64,000 nt of DNA, from positions 73,801 through 137,800 of the forward strand of contig JBBILI010000012.1 in assembly GCA_037445025.1 (NCBI GenBank), read 5' to 3'. The notes under the pieces were generated by a model. It did no database searches and was not told the DNA's origin. It saw only the letters and a program-made list of their open reading frames with translations. The stretch comes from CAIQQQ01 sp037445025. GTDB taxonomy: Bacteria > Pseudomonadota > Alphaproteobacteria > Acetobacterales > Acetobacteraceae. Positions within the stretch are counted from its first letter, which is position 1. Each line of letters starts with the position of its first letter. The position numbers and the translations under genes were made by a program. Positions 17,085 to 25,844 of the stretch are shown here, piece by piece.

Positions 17085-18094
17085 GGGGTCACCACCAGTT
17101 TTCCGAACACCTGTCGGTCCTCGATACGCTGCAACGCCGCCGCCGCACCCTCCAGCGGGAAGGTCTCGTCCACCACCGCCTTCAGCCTGCCGTCCTGCAC
17201 GAGGTCCAGCAGCGTCACCACGTCGGCATTGGCCCAGCCGTTGGAGCCGAGGATCTTGAGCTCGAAGGTCCAGATGAAACGCAGATCCTCGGCCGGGTCG
17301 TAGCCGGCGGTGGCGCCGCAGGTGAGCAACCGGCCACCGACGCGCAGCACGCGCAACGATTTCGTCCAGGTGTCGCCACCGGTGTAGTTGACGACGACAT
17401 CCACCCCCCGGTCGGTGCCGGCGCCGCGGCGGACGGGCTTGCCGTACAGCTCATAGACGGCTTTGACGAAATCCTCCTCGCGGTAGTTGATGGTGTGGTC
17501 GGCACCGAGTTCGCGCAGCATCGCCTCTTTTTCAGGCGAACCGGCACAGGCGATGACGGTGGCGCCGGCCAGCTTGGCCAGCTGCACGCAGGCCACGCCC
17601 ACGCCGCCGCTGGCGCCGAGGATGAGCACCTTCTCGCCCGCCTTCACGCCGCCGTTGGTGTACATCATGCGCAGCGCCGTGCCGTAGGCGCAGGGCAGGG
17701 CGGCCGCCTGCTCGAAGGACACGCCGTCCGGCAGCCGGATCAGCTGGTGGGCGCGCGCACGGCACAGCTCGGCGAACCCGCCGTGCTGGGTTTCCCCCAT
17801 CAGCCCGCCTTCGACACGGTTGATCGGGTCCACCACCACACGGTCGCCGACCGACCAGCCTTCGACCCCGGGGCCGACCGCGATGATCTCGCCGGCGACA
17901 TCCAGACCCACGATGGCGGGCATCGGGATCTTGATGCCGGGCATGCCGCGGCGGGTGAACACGTCGTGGTAGTTGAAGGAGGAGGCGCGGACGCGCAGCA
18001 CCACATCGCCTTCGCCGGCCACGGGATCGGGAAAATCCGTCTCAACCTTGAGTTTGTCGAGCCCGCCGTGTTCGCGCAGTACCAAAGCCTTCAT
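17081..18094 (-). CDS. Zinc-binding alcohol dehydrogenase/quinone oxidoreductase (MDR family)
   Basis: A 337-residue medium-chain dehydrogenase/reductase. The N-terminal GroES-like domain has SSFNYHDVFTRRGMPGIKIP and VGLDVAGEIIAVGPGVEGW. The Rossmann domain carries ILGASGGVGVACVQLAKLAG. The structural four-Cys zinc lobe is not seen, as in quinone-oxidoreductase-type members. The cofactor is expected to be NADP(H); the substrate is unknown. Four-base overlaps on both sides (with the acyl-CoA ligase and the thioesterase) make it part of one catabolic transcript. Confidence 0.87.
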   Translation of the reverse strand: MKALVLREHGGLDKLKVETDFPDPVAGEGDVVLRVRASSFNYHDVFTRRGMPGIKIPMPAIVGLDVAGEIIAVGPGVEGWSVGDRVVVDPINRVEGGLMGETQHGGFAELCRARAHQLIRLPDGVSFEQAAALPCAYGTALRMMYTNGGVKAGEKVLILGASGGVGVACVQLAKLAGATVIACAGSPEKEAMLRELGADHTINYREEDFVKAVYELYGKPVRRGAGTDRGVDVVVNYTGGDTWTKSLRVLRVGGRLLTCGATAGYDPAEDLRFIWTFELKILGSNGWANADVVTLLDLVQDGRLKAVVDETFPLEGAAAALQRIEDRQVFGKLVVTP

Positions 18095-19617
18095 GCCGTC
18101 CGTCCTTCAAGTGGAGCCGATTGGGCGGCTTCCCGCCGCAGCGCATTCCGATCCACCTTGTTGGTGCCGGCAAGAGGGAATTCTGCCAGGAACCAGACGC
18201 GGCGGGGGTGCAGATAGGGGGCGGCGTGGGCGAGGGCGTAGTCCTTCACCGCCTGCTCGGTGAGCGTGGCACCGGCGCGCGGTACCACGAAGGCCACCGG
18301 CTTCTGGCCCTTGATCTCGTCATCGACCGGCACCACCACCGCCTGGTTGATGTCGGGATGCAGCTCCAGCATCTTCTCCACCTCGCCGGGATATACGTTC
18401 TCGCCGCCGCTGACGAACATGTCGTCGGCCCGGCCGACGAAGCTGAAGAAGCCGTCGGCATCGCGGTGGAACACGTCGCCGGTGCGGTAGAACCCGTCCG
18501 CCGCGAGCGCCTTTCGGGTGCGCTCGGGCAGGTTGTGGTATTCGGTCATCAGCGCCGGGCAACGCATCTCCAGCTCGCCCTCGTCGGGATCTGCACCCAC
18601 CAGGCGCAGCTGCACCTGCTGATGCGCCACGCCGAGTGCGGCCGGCGGCGTCGGCAGCCCATCCGGATGCGGTGCGAACACCACCGGGCCGGCTTCGGTG
18701 GTGCCGTAGCCGTTGGTCAGCGCGGCTTTGGGGAGCACCTTGCGCACGGCGTCCAGCAGCGTGGCCGAGACGGGGGCCGAGCCCATGCGGATCGACGTCA
18801 CCGAGGACAGATCGGTGCGCGCCAGCCGCTCCGTCTCGCGCAGCATCATGGCGATCATGGTGGGCACCGAGGTCAGCGCCGTCACCTGGTGGGTCGCGAT
18901 GGCATCGATGAAGCTTGCCGCGGTGAAGCTCGGCAGCAGCACGATGCTGTCGCCCTGGCCGAGCGCTGCCTGACACACCGCCAGCGCGTTCATGTGATAC
19001 AGCGGCGCGGCCACCAGCGAGCGCTGCGCGCCGGCGGAGGGGCCGCGCCTGCGCATGTCGATCACCCAGAGATGGCTGTGGTGGGACAGCACCACCCCTT
19101 TGGGCCGCCCGGTGGAGCCGGAGGTGTAGAGGAACATCGCGGCGTCGCGCGGGTCCGGCACGATGGCGGTGAACGGGCCGGGGTCGAGCAGCGCCTCGAA
19201 ATCGGCCCCGAAGGTCAGGCAGGGCAGATCGCCGGGGCAGAGCGGGGCGCGCGCCGCGTCGGCCAGCACCAGCTTCGCGTCGCAGTCGCGCAGGATGTAG
19301 TCGACCGTCTCGGCCGGCAGCTTGAAGTTGACCGGCACCGTCACCAGCCCGGCCCGCATCGTCGCCAGAAAGGCGGCGAGATACTCAGCCCGGTTGGCCG
19401 AGAGGATCGCCACGCGTTCGCCCTTCTCCAGGCCACGTGCCAGCAGGCCGCGTGCGATGGCGTCGGTCAGCGCATCGAAGGCCCGCAGGGTGTAGGTTCG
19501 CGGCGGGGCTTCACCGCCGAGATCGACCAGGGCCACCGCGTCCAGGTCGCCGCTGCGGTCGATCGCGTCGCCCAGATTGGCGAAGGTGGTGGGTTCGGGC
19601 GGCGTCTCAGCCGGCAT
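18091..19617 (-). CDS. AMP-dependent acyl-CoA synthetase/ligase
   Basis: A 508-residue ANL-superfamily enzyme that activates a carboxylic acid to its CoA thioester through an acyl-adenylate. The P-loop YTSGSTGRPKG is at residues 164-174, the adenine motif is NGYGTTEAGPVVF, and the hinge region FYRTGDVFHRDADGFFSFVG precedes DDMFVSGGENVYPGEVE. The C-terminal catalytic Lys region (AGTNKVDRNALR) is present. It overlaps the VOC gene by 11 bases and the MDR gene by 4. The acid substrate is not identifiable; its neighbours suggest an imported or ring-cleaved acid. Confidence 0.9.
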   Translation of the reverse strand: MPAETPPEPTTFANLGDAIDRSGDLDAVALVDLGGEAPPRTYTLRAFDALTDAIARGLLARGLEKGERVAILSANRAEYLAAFLATMRAGLVTVPVNFKLPAETVDYILRDCDAKLVLADAARAPLCPGDLPCLTFGADFEALLDPGPFTAIVPDPRDAAMFLYTSGSTGRPKGVVLSHHSHLWVIDMRRRGPSAGAQRSLVAAPLYHMNALAVCQAALGQGDSIVLLPSFTAASFIDAIATHQVTALTSVPTMIAMMLRETERLARTDLSSVTSIRMGSAPVSATLLDAVRKVLPKAALTNGYGTTEAGPVVFAPHPDGLPTPPAALGVAHQQVQLRLVGADPDEGELEMRCPALMTEYHNLPERTRKALAADGFYRTGDVFHRDADGFFSFVGRADDMFVSGGENVYPGEVEKMLELHPDINQAVVVPVDDEIKGQKPVAFVVPRAGATLTEQAVKDYALAHAAPYLHPRRVWFLAEFPLAGTNKVDRNALRREAAQSAPLEGRTA

Positions 19618-20452
19618 TGGGGTCCTCGAAGACCAGGGTGGTGTTGAACGCGGCGGCGGCGGGCACCGTCACGCGATGCGGGGAGGCGATCACGCCCGGA
19701 ACATCTTGCAAGACCTGCGCCGTGGTTGCCGCCGACGCGACACGGAACACCAGACCGGCCAGGAAATCACCCCGCCCGGCCGGATCGGGCGCAGCTTCGC
19801 CCAGGCTGGCCAGGGTGGCCGCGACCGGGGCCAGCACGATCTCGGGCCCGCCGGTCAACGCGAAGCGCGTGCTGCCATTCGCCTGCGCGGTGATCGCGTC
19901 GTCGCCGAACAGCCCGCGTAAAAGCGCGATCTGCTGTGCTGGATGGTTGGTCGCCACCAGCACGCGGATGATCTCCTGCGCCCCGTTCGGATGCGCCTGC
20001 CACGCCGGGCGCCACACCAGCTCCGGCGTCAGATGTTCGCAGAAATACACCCGGCCGATGCCCGAGGTCTCCGGCGGCAGATGGGTGGTGCGGAAGCTGG
20101 CATGGCGGACCTCGCCGTCCAGCTCCACCGGCCGTGAGAAGCCCCGCGCCGGCGTGGCGGGAATGCCGGCCTGCTGCGCGTGGGCTGCGGTGGCGTCGGC
20201 ATCGTCGGTCTTGAACACCAGCCCGTTGAGGCCGACCGGATGATCGATCAGTTCCGGCCGTGCCCGACCATCCTCGCCGAAGCCGAGGAGTTCGAGGTAG
20301 TTGGTGGTGAAGATCGCCAGGTTGTTGCTGGAGCCCAGCGTGTGATGGCCCCGCGGCGTGAGCTGGAAGCCGAGTGCGGCGAAGGTTTCGGCCGCCTTGT
20401 CGATGGCGTCCCTGGCATCGATGACGACATGATCGAGAACGGCTGCGGCCAT
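19607..20452 (-). CDS. VOC-family glyoxalase-like protein
   Basis: A 281-residue protein with two vicinal-oxygen-chelate modules. The first starts LDHVVIDARDAIDKAAETFA and includes NLAIFTTNYLELLGFGEDG. The second covers about residues 160-280 (EIIRVLVATNHPAQQIALLR onward). The family includes glyoxalase-like proteins and extradiol dioxygenase relatives; several His/Glu ligands of a metal site are plausible but not certain. It is the first gene of the minus-strand acyl-CoA cluster, with AAGGA seven bases before ATG 20452. The 150 bases upstream to the efflux gene hold its presumed promoter; no box was identified. Confidence 0.75.
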   Translation of the reverse strand: MAAAVLDHVVIDARDAIDKAAETFAALGFQLTPRGHHTLGSSNNLAIFTTNYLELLGFGEDGRARPELIDHPVGLNGLVFKTDDADATAAHAQQAGIPATPARGFSRPVELDGEVRHASFRTTHLPPETSGIGRVYFCEHLTPELVWRPAWQAHPNGAQEIIRVLVATNHPAQQIALLRGLFGDDAITAQANGSTRFALTGGPEIVLAPVAATLASLGEAAPDPAGRGDFLAGLVFRVASAATTAQVLQDVPGVIASPHRVTVPAAAAFNTTLVFEDPNAG

Positions 20453-20602
20453 GGGCGGGATCCTTCGACGACACTGAATTCAGACATCAGGGGGATCGAT
20501 ATTTCGTCCGAGAGCAAGAGCCCAGCAACAGAATGCTGTCGGTGTCTCTGTGTCATGGTCACCGGGGCACAGAATGTCGCACCCGACGGGCTGGACTGAA
20601 CT

Positions 20603-22093
20603 CTATGTCTGCCAGCCGCCGCCCAGCGCCTTGCACAGCTGCACCAGGTTCACCGAGATCCGCGTCGTGCTGTCGTCGAACGCCTGCTCGGCGCCCAGCA
20701 GCTGCCGCTCGGCGTCGAGCACCGTTAGGAAGTCGCCCAGCCCGCCCTGGTATCGTTCCTGCGCCATGGCCAGCGTGCGGCGGTTGTTGGCCACTGCTTT
20801 GGCGAGGAATGTGCGACGCTGCTCTTCCGCCCCATAGGCGATCAACGCGTTGTCGACATCGTGCAGCGCCTGCAGGACGGTGTGCTGATACTGCACCGCG
20901 GCCTCCATCTGCTGGGCCTGGCGCAGCTCCAGCATGCGCGCCAGCGTTCCGCCCTCGAAGATCGGCAGGGTGACGCTGGGACCGAAGCCGAAGGTCCGGG
21001 CGCCCCAGTCGGTCAGATATTGCGGTTGCACCGCCTGCAGCGCGGCGCTCGCCGAGAGGGTGAAGCGCGGATAGAAATCGGCGACGGCCACGCCCACGCC
21101 GGCGGTGGCGGCATGCAGCTGGGCTTCGGCGGCGCGAATATCCGGCCGCCTGCGGGTGAGTTCCGAGGGCACGCCCACCGGCACCACGGGCGGCACCGGC
21201 GGCACCGGCGCATCGCCGGCCAGTTCGGTTCGCAGCGCGCCGGGCGGGGCGCCGATCAGCAGCGCAATGGCGTTGATGGTTTGCGCTGTCTGCTGCTGCA
21301 GATTGGGCAGCTGCGCCTGGGTGGCGTCGAGCAGGGCCTGCTCGTTGGTGACATCGGTTTCTGTGGTCAGGCCGTTGGCGAAGCGCTGGCGCACAAGGTC
21401 GAGCGTGCTGCGATAGGCCGTGAGCGTGCGCTGCACGACAGCGATCTGCGCCTGCAGGCCGCGCAGCTGCACATAGTCGCGCGCTAGCTCCGCCTGGGCG
21501 GTGATCAGCACGCCATGCGCCGTCTCGGCGGAGACGTCGACATTGGCCTGCGCCTGCTCGACGCCGCGCCGCACCCGGCCCCACAGATCGGCCTCCCAGC
21601 TGGCATCGAACCCGGCCTGATACAGGTCGAACGGACGCGCCAGCGGGGAACTGGTGCTGCTTGGAATGCCGGTGGTGGTGCCGCCGGTGCCGTTGGCACT
21701 GGCGGCCGGCGAGGAAGAACCGCCGATCAGTGCCAGCACACCGCGGCTGCTCTGGGCTTCGCGCGTGTAGTTGGCGTTGCCGTTGACCGTGGGCAGCCCG
21801 GCGGCCGCAGCGATGCCATAGCTGGCGCGCGACTGCACAAGCCGGATCTCGGCGACCCGCAGGTCAAAGTTCTCCCCCGCGATGCGCCCTTCAAGCGCTG
21901 TCAGTCTGGGGTCGTTGAACTGGGTCCACCAGGCGTCGACGACCGGCAGCGACACCGTGGCACTGCCGGGCTGCTCGTTCGCGTGGCGATCAAAGGCGGT
22001 GGGCACAGTGGCTGTAGGCGCCTTGAAGTTGGGACCGACCGTGCACCCGGCCAGCAAAGCCAGCAGCGCCGCGCTATTCCATAACCGCCTCAT
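20603..22093 (-). CDS. Efflux outer-membrane channel lipoprotein (NodT/OprM family)
   Basis: A 496-residue TolC-type outer-membrane factor. The signal peptide ends in the lipobox LAGC (Cys17), followed by TVGPNFKAP, the usual NodT/CusC start. Two OEP repeats follow, the first with LRVAEIRLVQSRASYGIAAA and the second ending DSTTRISVNLVQLCKALGGG. It forms the exit duct of the tripartite pump encoded upstream. It overlaps the MFS gene by 20 bases. It is the last gene of a marR-hlyD-MFS-nodT operon. Confidence 0.92.
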   Translation of the reverse strand: MRRLWNSAALLALLAGCTVGPNFKAPTATVPTAFDRHANEQPGSATVSLPVVDAWWTQFNDPRLTALEGRIAGENFDLRVAEIRLVQSRASYGIAAAAGLPTVNGNANYTREAQSSRGVLALIGGSSSPAASANGTGGTTTGIPSSTSSPLARPFDLYQAGFDASWEADLWGRVRRGVEQAQANVDVSAETAHGVLITAQAELARDYVQLRGLQAQIAVVQRTLTAYRSTLDLVRQRFANGLTTETDVTNEQALLDATQAQLPNLQQQTAQTINAIALLIGAPPGALRTELAGDAPVPPVPPVVPVGVPSELTRRRPDIRAAEAQLHAATAGVGVAVADFYPRFTLSASAALQAVQPQYLTDWGARTFGFGPSVTLPIFEGGTLARMLELRQAQQMEAAVQYQHTVLQALHDVDNALIAYGAEEQRRTFLAKAVANNRRTLAMAQERYQGGLGDFLTVLDAERQLLGAEQAFDDSTTRISVNLVQLCKALGGGWQT

Positions 22094-23609
22094 GCCCGCC
22101 TCCTGCAGCCGCCGCGGACTTTGGCTTTCGCAGCAGAAGCACCAAAGGCAACGCCAGCATCGATACCACCATCATCAATTTGAAATCGTCCACATAGGCT
22201 ATGATCGTGGCCTGTCGCGTGATCTCGCCGTTGAGGGCTGCGGCCCCAGCGGCGTGCAGCGGGTTCCACAGCCGCGCGACCGCACCATGGTCCAGCGCGT
22301 GGTCGTACGGGGTCACGCCAGCTGCGATCGAGGCGTGGTTGAGCTGCGTGTTGTGGACCAGCAACGCCCCGGTGACGGAAATGCCGATCGAGCTGCCGAG
22401 ATTGCGCACCAGGCTGTAGATGCTGGTGCCCTGGGTGCGCAGCGCCGCCGGCAGCGTCGTGAAGGTGACGGTGGACAGCGAGACGAACACGAAGCCCACG
22501 CTGAGGCCCTGCAGGAATCCCGAGACCACCACCGCTTCCGCCGAGACGTCGGGCGTGAAGCCCATCATCAGCCACAGCGCGTAGATGGTCACGGCAAAGC
22601 CGAACACGACCAGCACCTGCACGCTCACCCGCCCCAGCAGCTTGCCGCAGAGGAACATCGCCAACATCGTGCCGGCCCCGCGCGGCGCCAGCACCAAGCC
22701 TGCCGTGAGCACCGGATAATGCATCAGGTTCTGCAAGTATGGCGTGAGCAGCGCCAGCGTGGCGTAAAGAATCAACCCAACCAGAAAGATGAAGGTGGTG
22801 CCCACGACGAAATTGCGATCGGCGAACAGGCGCGGCGAGATGAACGCTGTCTTCGACAAGGCGAGATGCACGATGAAGCAATACATGCCGAGTCCGGCGA
22901 GCACCGCCTCGAGAATGATCTCATTCGAGGAGAACCAGTCAAGTTCGCTGCCGCGGTCGAGCATCATCTGGAACGCGCCGATCCCAAGCGAGAGCATGGC
23001 AAAGCCGATCCAGTCGAACCGCGTGTCGCTCCGCTTTGTCTCGGGCAGGAAGATCACCAGGCCTGCCGCGGCGAGCAGGCCGAACGGCACGTTTATGTAG
23101 AACACGTAGCGCCAGTCGTAGTTCTGAGTCAGCCAGCCGCCCAGCGTTGGCCCCAGGATCGGCCCGACCATGACGCCGATGCCCCACAGCGCCATCGCCG
23201 AGCCGCGCTGCTCGATAGGGTAGATATCGAACATCACCGCCTGCGACAGCGGCACCAGGGCGGCACCGAACATGCCCTGCAGCAGGCGGAACAGCACGAT
23301 CTGCTCGATCGACTGCGCCAGGCCGCACAGCACGGAGGCGAAGGTGAAGCCGAGCACCGTGACGGCGAAGAGCCGTGTGCGGCCGAAGCGCGTGGTGAGC
23401 CAGCCGGTCGGCGAGGTCATGATCGCGGCGGCGACGATGTAGCTCGTCAGCACCCAGTTGACCTCGTCCTGGCTGGCACCGAGCGAGCCCTGCATATAGG
23501 GCAGCGCGACATTGGCGATGGTGCCGTCAAGCGATTGCAGCAGGGTGGCCAGCATGGCGCACAGCGTGAGCACGCCGCGGTTGCGGGCGACACCGTCGGA
23601 GCCCGGCAT
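22074..23609 (-). CDS. DHA2-family multidrug MFS transporter (EmrB-like)
   Basis: A 511-residue, 14-helix drug:proton antiporter of the EmrB/QacA group. The motif-A-like loop is PTGWLTTRFGRTRLFAVTVL and the motif-C region is GPILGPTLGGWLTQNYDWRY. The start MPGSDGVARNRGVLTLCAML gives a short cytosolic tail. It pairs with the HlyD adaptor upstream (1-base overlap) and the NodT channel downstream (20-base overlap). Expected substrates are hydrophobic toxic compounds, a family-level inference. Confidence 0.93.
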   Translation of the reverse strand: MPGSDGVARNRGVLTLCAMLATLLQSLDGTIANVALPYMQGSLGASQDEVNWVLTSYIVAAAIMTSPTGWLTTRFGRTRLFAVTVLGFTFASVLCGLAQSIEQIVLFRLLQGMFGAALVPLSQAVMFDIYPIEQRGSAMALWGIGVMVGPILGPTLGGWLTQNYDWRYVFYINVPFGLLAAAGLVIFLPETKRSDTRFDWIGFAMLSLGIGAFQMMLDRGSELDWFSSNEIILEAVLAGLGMYCFIVHLALSKTAFISPRLFADRNFVVGTTFIFLVGLILYATLALLTPYLQNLMHYPVLTAGLVLAPRGAGTMLAMFLCGKLLGRVSVQVLVVFGFAVTIYALWLMMGFTPDVSAEAVVVSGFLQGLSVGFVFVSLSTVTFTTLPAALRTQGTSIYSLVRNLGSSIGISVTGALLVHNTQLNHASIAAGVTPYDHALDHGAVARLWNPLHAAGAAALNGEITRQATIIAYVDDFKLMMVVSMLALPLVLLLRKPKSAAAAGGGHEAVME

Positions 23610-24703
23610 CAGAACAGATCGTTGAGGCTGCGGACATGCCCGGTGTCAACGTTCAGCACCACCGACATGCCGGCCCGCAGATCCGGGCCGTCCTGCTGGG
23701 GCGCGATGCGCACGCGCAGCGGAATGCGCTGCACCACCTTCACCCAGTTGCCCGAGGTGTTCTGCGCCGGCAGCACCGAGAACTCGGCGCCGCTGGCCGG
23801 CGCGATGCTCTCGACCATGCCCTTCCACACCCGGCCGGGATAGGTGTCGACCGTGATATCGACGGGATCACCCTGCTTCATGTAGGTGAGCTCGGTCTCC
23901 TTCGGGTTGCCCTCGGCCCAGATATCTTCCCTGGACACCAGGGCGAAGGCAGGATTGCTCGCGGCCAGATACATGCCGGGCTGTACGCCATCCACCTGGG
24001 TGACGATGCCGGCGAACGGGGCGCGGATGACGGTGTGGTCAAGCTGGCGCTGCGCCTCGGCCACCCGGGTCTGGGCCCGCTGATACGTCGGGGTCTGCGC
24101 CGGATCGATATCGGCGTTGCCGGCGAGGCGTGCCAGCTGAACCTGCGACTGCACCTTCAGCATCTGCAGCTGCTGCTGGTCGGCGGCCAGCTTGAAGCGC
24201 GCATCGTCATACTCCGCCCGCGTGACGCTGCCGCCGCGCACCAGGTTGGCATAACGATCGAAGCTCGCCTGATCGGACGCGACATTCGCCTCTGCGACCT
24301 TCGCGGCGCCGAGCATGCGCTGATAGTCCTGCTTCATGGCGCTGACATCGAGCACCGTCTGCGCCAGATCGGCGCGCGCCGCATCGAGGGCGATACGAAA
24401 CGGCTGGTCGTCCAGGGTGAGCAGCACCGTGCCTTTCTGGACCTTCTGGCCTTCCTTGACAGCGACATTTGCGACAATGCCGGAGACGTCCGTGGCGACG
24501 GCCACCTTGGCGGCGCCGATGGCGGAATCGTCGATCGACACAAAGCGGCCGCCCAGCAGCCAGAATCGGCCGCCGGCGACAACCACCACCGCCAGCCCGC
24601 CGAGCATGAGCAGCGGGCGCAGCCACGCCCCGAAGGCCCGCCCCCGCGGGCGGATCGTGGCGGCTGAAGGGACAGATGTGGTGGCGTCAGCCGCTTGAGA
24701 CAC
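23609..24703 (-). CDS. HlyD-family membrane-fusion protein (EmrA-like)
   Basis: A 364-residue periplasmic adaptor. A single N-terminal membrane helix (about 31-51, LLMLGGLAVVVVAGGRFWLL) is followed by the lipoyl half-motif GIVANVAVKEGQKVQKGTVL. A coiled-coil hairpin (about 100-190) and the second lipoyl half VIRAPFAGIVTQVDGVQPGM come next, with a C-terminal beta-barrel. It links the MFS pump to the NodT channel. It overlaps marR by 17 bases, so the regulator and pump are co-transcribed. Confidence 0.93.
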   Translation of the reverse strand: MSQAADATTSVPSAATIRPRGRAFGAWLRPLLMLGGLAVVVVAGGRFWLLGGRFVSIDDSAIGAAKVAVATDVSGIVANVAVKEGQKVQKGTVLLTLDDQPFRIALDAARADLAQTVLDVSAMKQDYQRMLGAAKVAEANVASDQASFDRYANLVRGGSVTRAEYDDARFKLAADQQQLQMLKVQSQVQLARLAGNADIDPAQTPTYQRAQTRVAEAQRQLDHTVIRAPFAGIVTQVDGVQPGMYLAASNPAFALVSREDIWAEGNPKETELTYMKQGDPVDITVDTYPGRVWKGMVESIAPASGAEFSVLPAQNTSGNWVKVVQRIPLRVRIAPQQDGPDLRAGMSVVLNVDTGHVRSLNDLF

Positions 24704-25169
24704 TGGAAGACTCCTTGCGGTCGTGAGGCACGGCCGGCTTTCGACAGGCGGATATGTTGAGCTTCATGCGCTGCAGCGCCTGGGGGATCTGGCCGAGCAG
24801 ATCGGGATCGATCCCTTTGGTGACGATATCCAGGATGGCTGCGCGCTGCACGGCAATGTCGGCCAGAACGTGGGCGGCCTCGGGCCGCAGATGCAGACGC
24901 CAGATGCGACGATCTTCCGGGTCGGGGCGCCGCTCGACCAGCTTGCGGGCTTCCAGCCGGTCCACCAGCCGGCCCACCGTGATCGGCTCGACCTCGACCA
25001 GTTCCGCGAGCTCCCGCTGTGACATGCCAGGGGTGCGATCAAGCCGGGCCAGGATCATCCATTGTGCCCTTGTCATGCCATGGCACCGGGCTCGACGATC
25101 GGCATCGGTGCGAATGGCACGTGCCAGGTCGTTGATCAGGATCAGCAGGTCATGCGCGGCATCGGGCAT
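24687..25169 (-). CDS. MarR-family transcriptional repressor of the efflux operon
   Basis: A 160-residue winged-helix regulator. The core MTRAQWMILARLDRTPGMSQ, then LAELVEVEPITVGRLVDRLE and RRPDPEDRRIWRLHL (the wing), are classic MarR. The start ATG 25169 is preferred over a TTG/ATG extension to 25205, because the extension would place the palindromic operator (25182-25195) inside the coding region. It is the first gene of the operon with the three pump genes and is therefore likely autoregulated, with release by a phenolic or other ligand (family knowledge). Confidence 0.9.
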   Translation of the reverse strand: MPDAAHDLLILINDLARAIRTDADRRARCHGMTRAQWMILARLDRTPGMSQRELAELVEVEPITVGRLVDRLEARKLVERRPDPEDRRIWRLHLRPEAAHVLADIAVQRAAILDIVTKGIDPDLLGQIPQALQRMKLNISACRKPAVPHDRKESSSVSSG

Positions 25170-25181
25170 AGCTGACTTATA

Positions 25182-25195
25182 GTAAGCCTGCTTAC
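25182..25195. promoter_or_regulatory. Candidate MarR operator
   Basis: GTAAG-CCTG-CTTAC is a perfect inverted repeat, 12 bases upstream of the marR start codon. The position suits repression of the marR-efflux transcript by its own product. Assignment is by symmetry and location only. Confidence 0.5.
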
Positions 25196-25272
25196 GAAGC
25201 GTCAAACCACGTGGGCGTTACAATTCGTTTAAAGGCGGCGAATAACGGTTACGATGGAGGCTGGCGTGGAAA

Positions 25273-25632
25273 TCAGGACGCCATGGCGCGGGCGGCCTGC
25301 TGGCGCAGACCATCCTGTATGTTGCGATTGACCTCGATCAACGGCTGCAGCGACAGGTTCTTGGTCAAGGCGAGGTTGGAGTAGGCCATCGACCACAGCC
25401 CCAGCTGGATCAGCGGATCCTTCACGCTTTGCGGCAGCCGGTTGTTGGTGCCGGAGAGGTCACGCAGAAACATGGACCAGAGATTGTGGTTGCGTGACAG
25501 CGCCTCGACACGGGCTCTGGCGTCATTGGCCTTGGCGAGCCGGTCGTTGCACAGGCCGAGGGCGAGGATCTCCGTTTCAACCGGGCTTGCTCCGCCAAGG
25601 TTGGAGGCACTGCGGTATCGCGAAATGCTCAT
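25273..25632 (-). CDS. flaF: Flagellar biosynthesis regulator FlaF
   Basis: A 119-residue FlaF family protein, found only in Alphaproteobacteria with FlbT/FlaF control, where it promotes flagellin synthesis or secretion. Family features are PVETEILALGLCNDRLAKA near the N terminus and the central NHNLWSMFLRDLSGTNNRLP, then LIQLGLWSMAYS. It lies 212 bases downstream of the flagellin gene on the same strand. flbT is not present here. Confidence 0.88.
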   Translation of the reverse strand: MSISRYRSASNLGGASPVETEILALGLCNDRLAKANDARARVEALSRNHNLWSMFLRDLSGTNNRLPQSVKDPLIQLGLWSMAYSNLALTKNLSLQPLIEVNRNIQDGLRQQAARAMAS

Positions 25633-25752
25633 TTGCGAGAACCCGTGGTTGGATCGGCCTGTATGGGACCCGTGGCCCCACCGCGTTTTGCCGATCGAAG
25701 CTCCGATGATGCCAGATGCCTCCGAAGCCGGAGCGCGGGTCTGGCGGAACGT

Positions 25753-25838
25753 GGCAGCCGGGCCTTGCGGACCGGCTGCCGTTTCAACCTGAAGTCATGG
25801 GCCAATGATCCAGACGGGCTGACCGGCCCGCCTGGATC
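25753..25838. terminator. Two stem-loops between flagellin and flaF
   Basis: GATCCAGACGGGCT / GGCCCGCCTGGATC (25807-25820 and 25825-25838, two G:U pairs) forms a strong hairpin seven bases past the flagellin stop. A second, GGCAGCCGG / CCGGCTGCC (25753-25761 and 25772-25780), lies further downstream. No T-run follows either, so they may stabilise the flagellin mRNA or attenuate read-through to flaF rather than terminate fully. Confidence 0.45.
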
Positions 25839-25844
25839 GGACCA

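Noticed and set aside
21882..23843. Open plus-strand frame of about 653 codons
   Set aside because: Antisense to the NodT and MFS genes. Composition is Gln/His/Arg rich without motifs.
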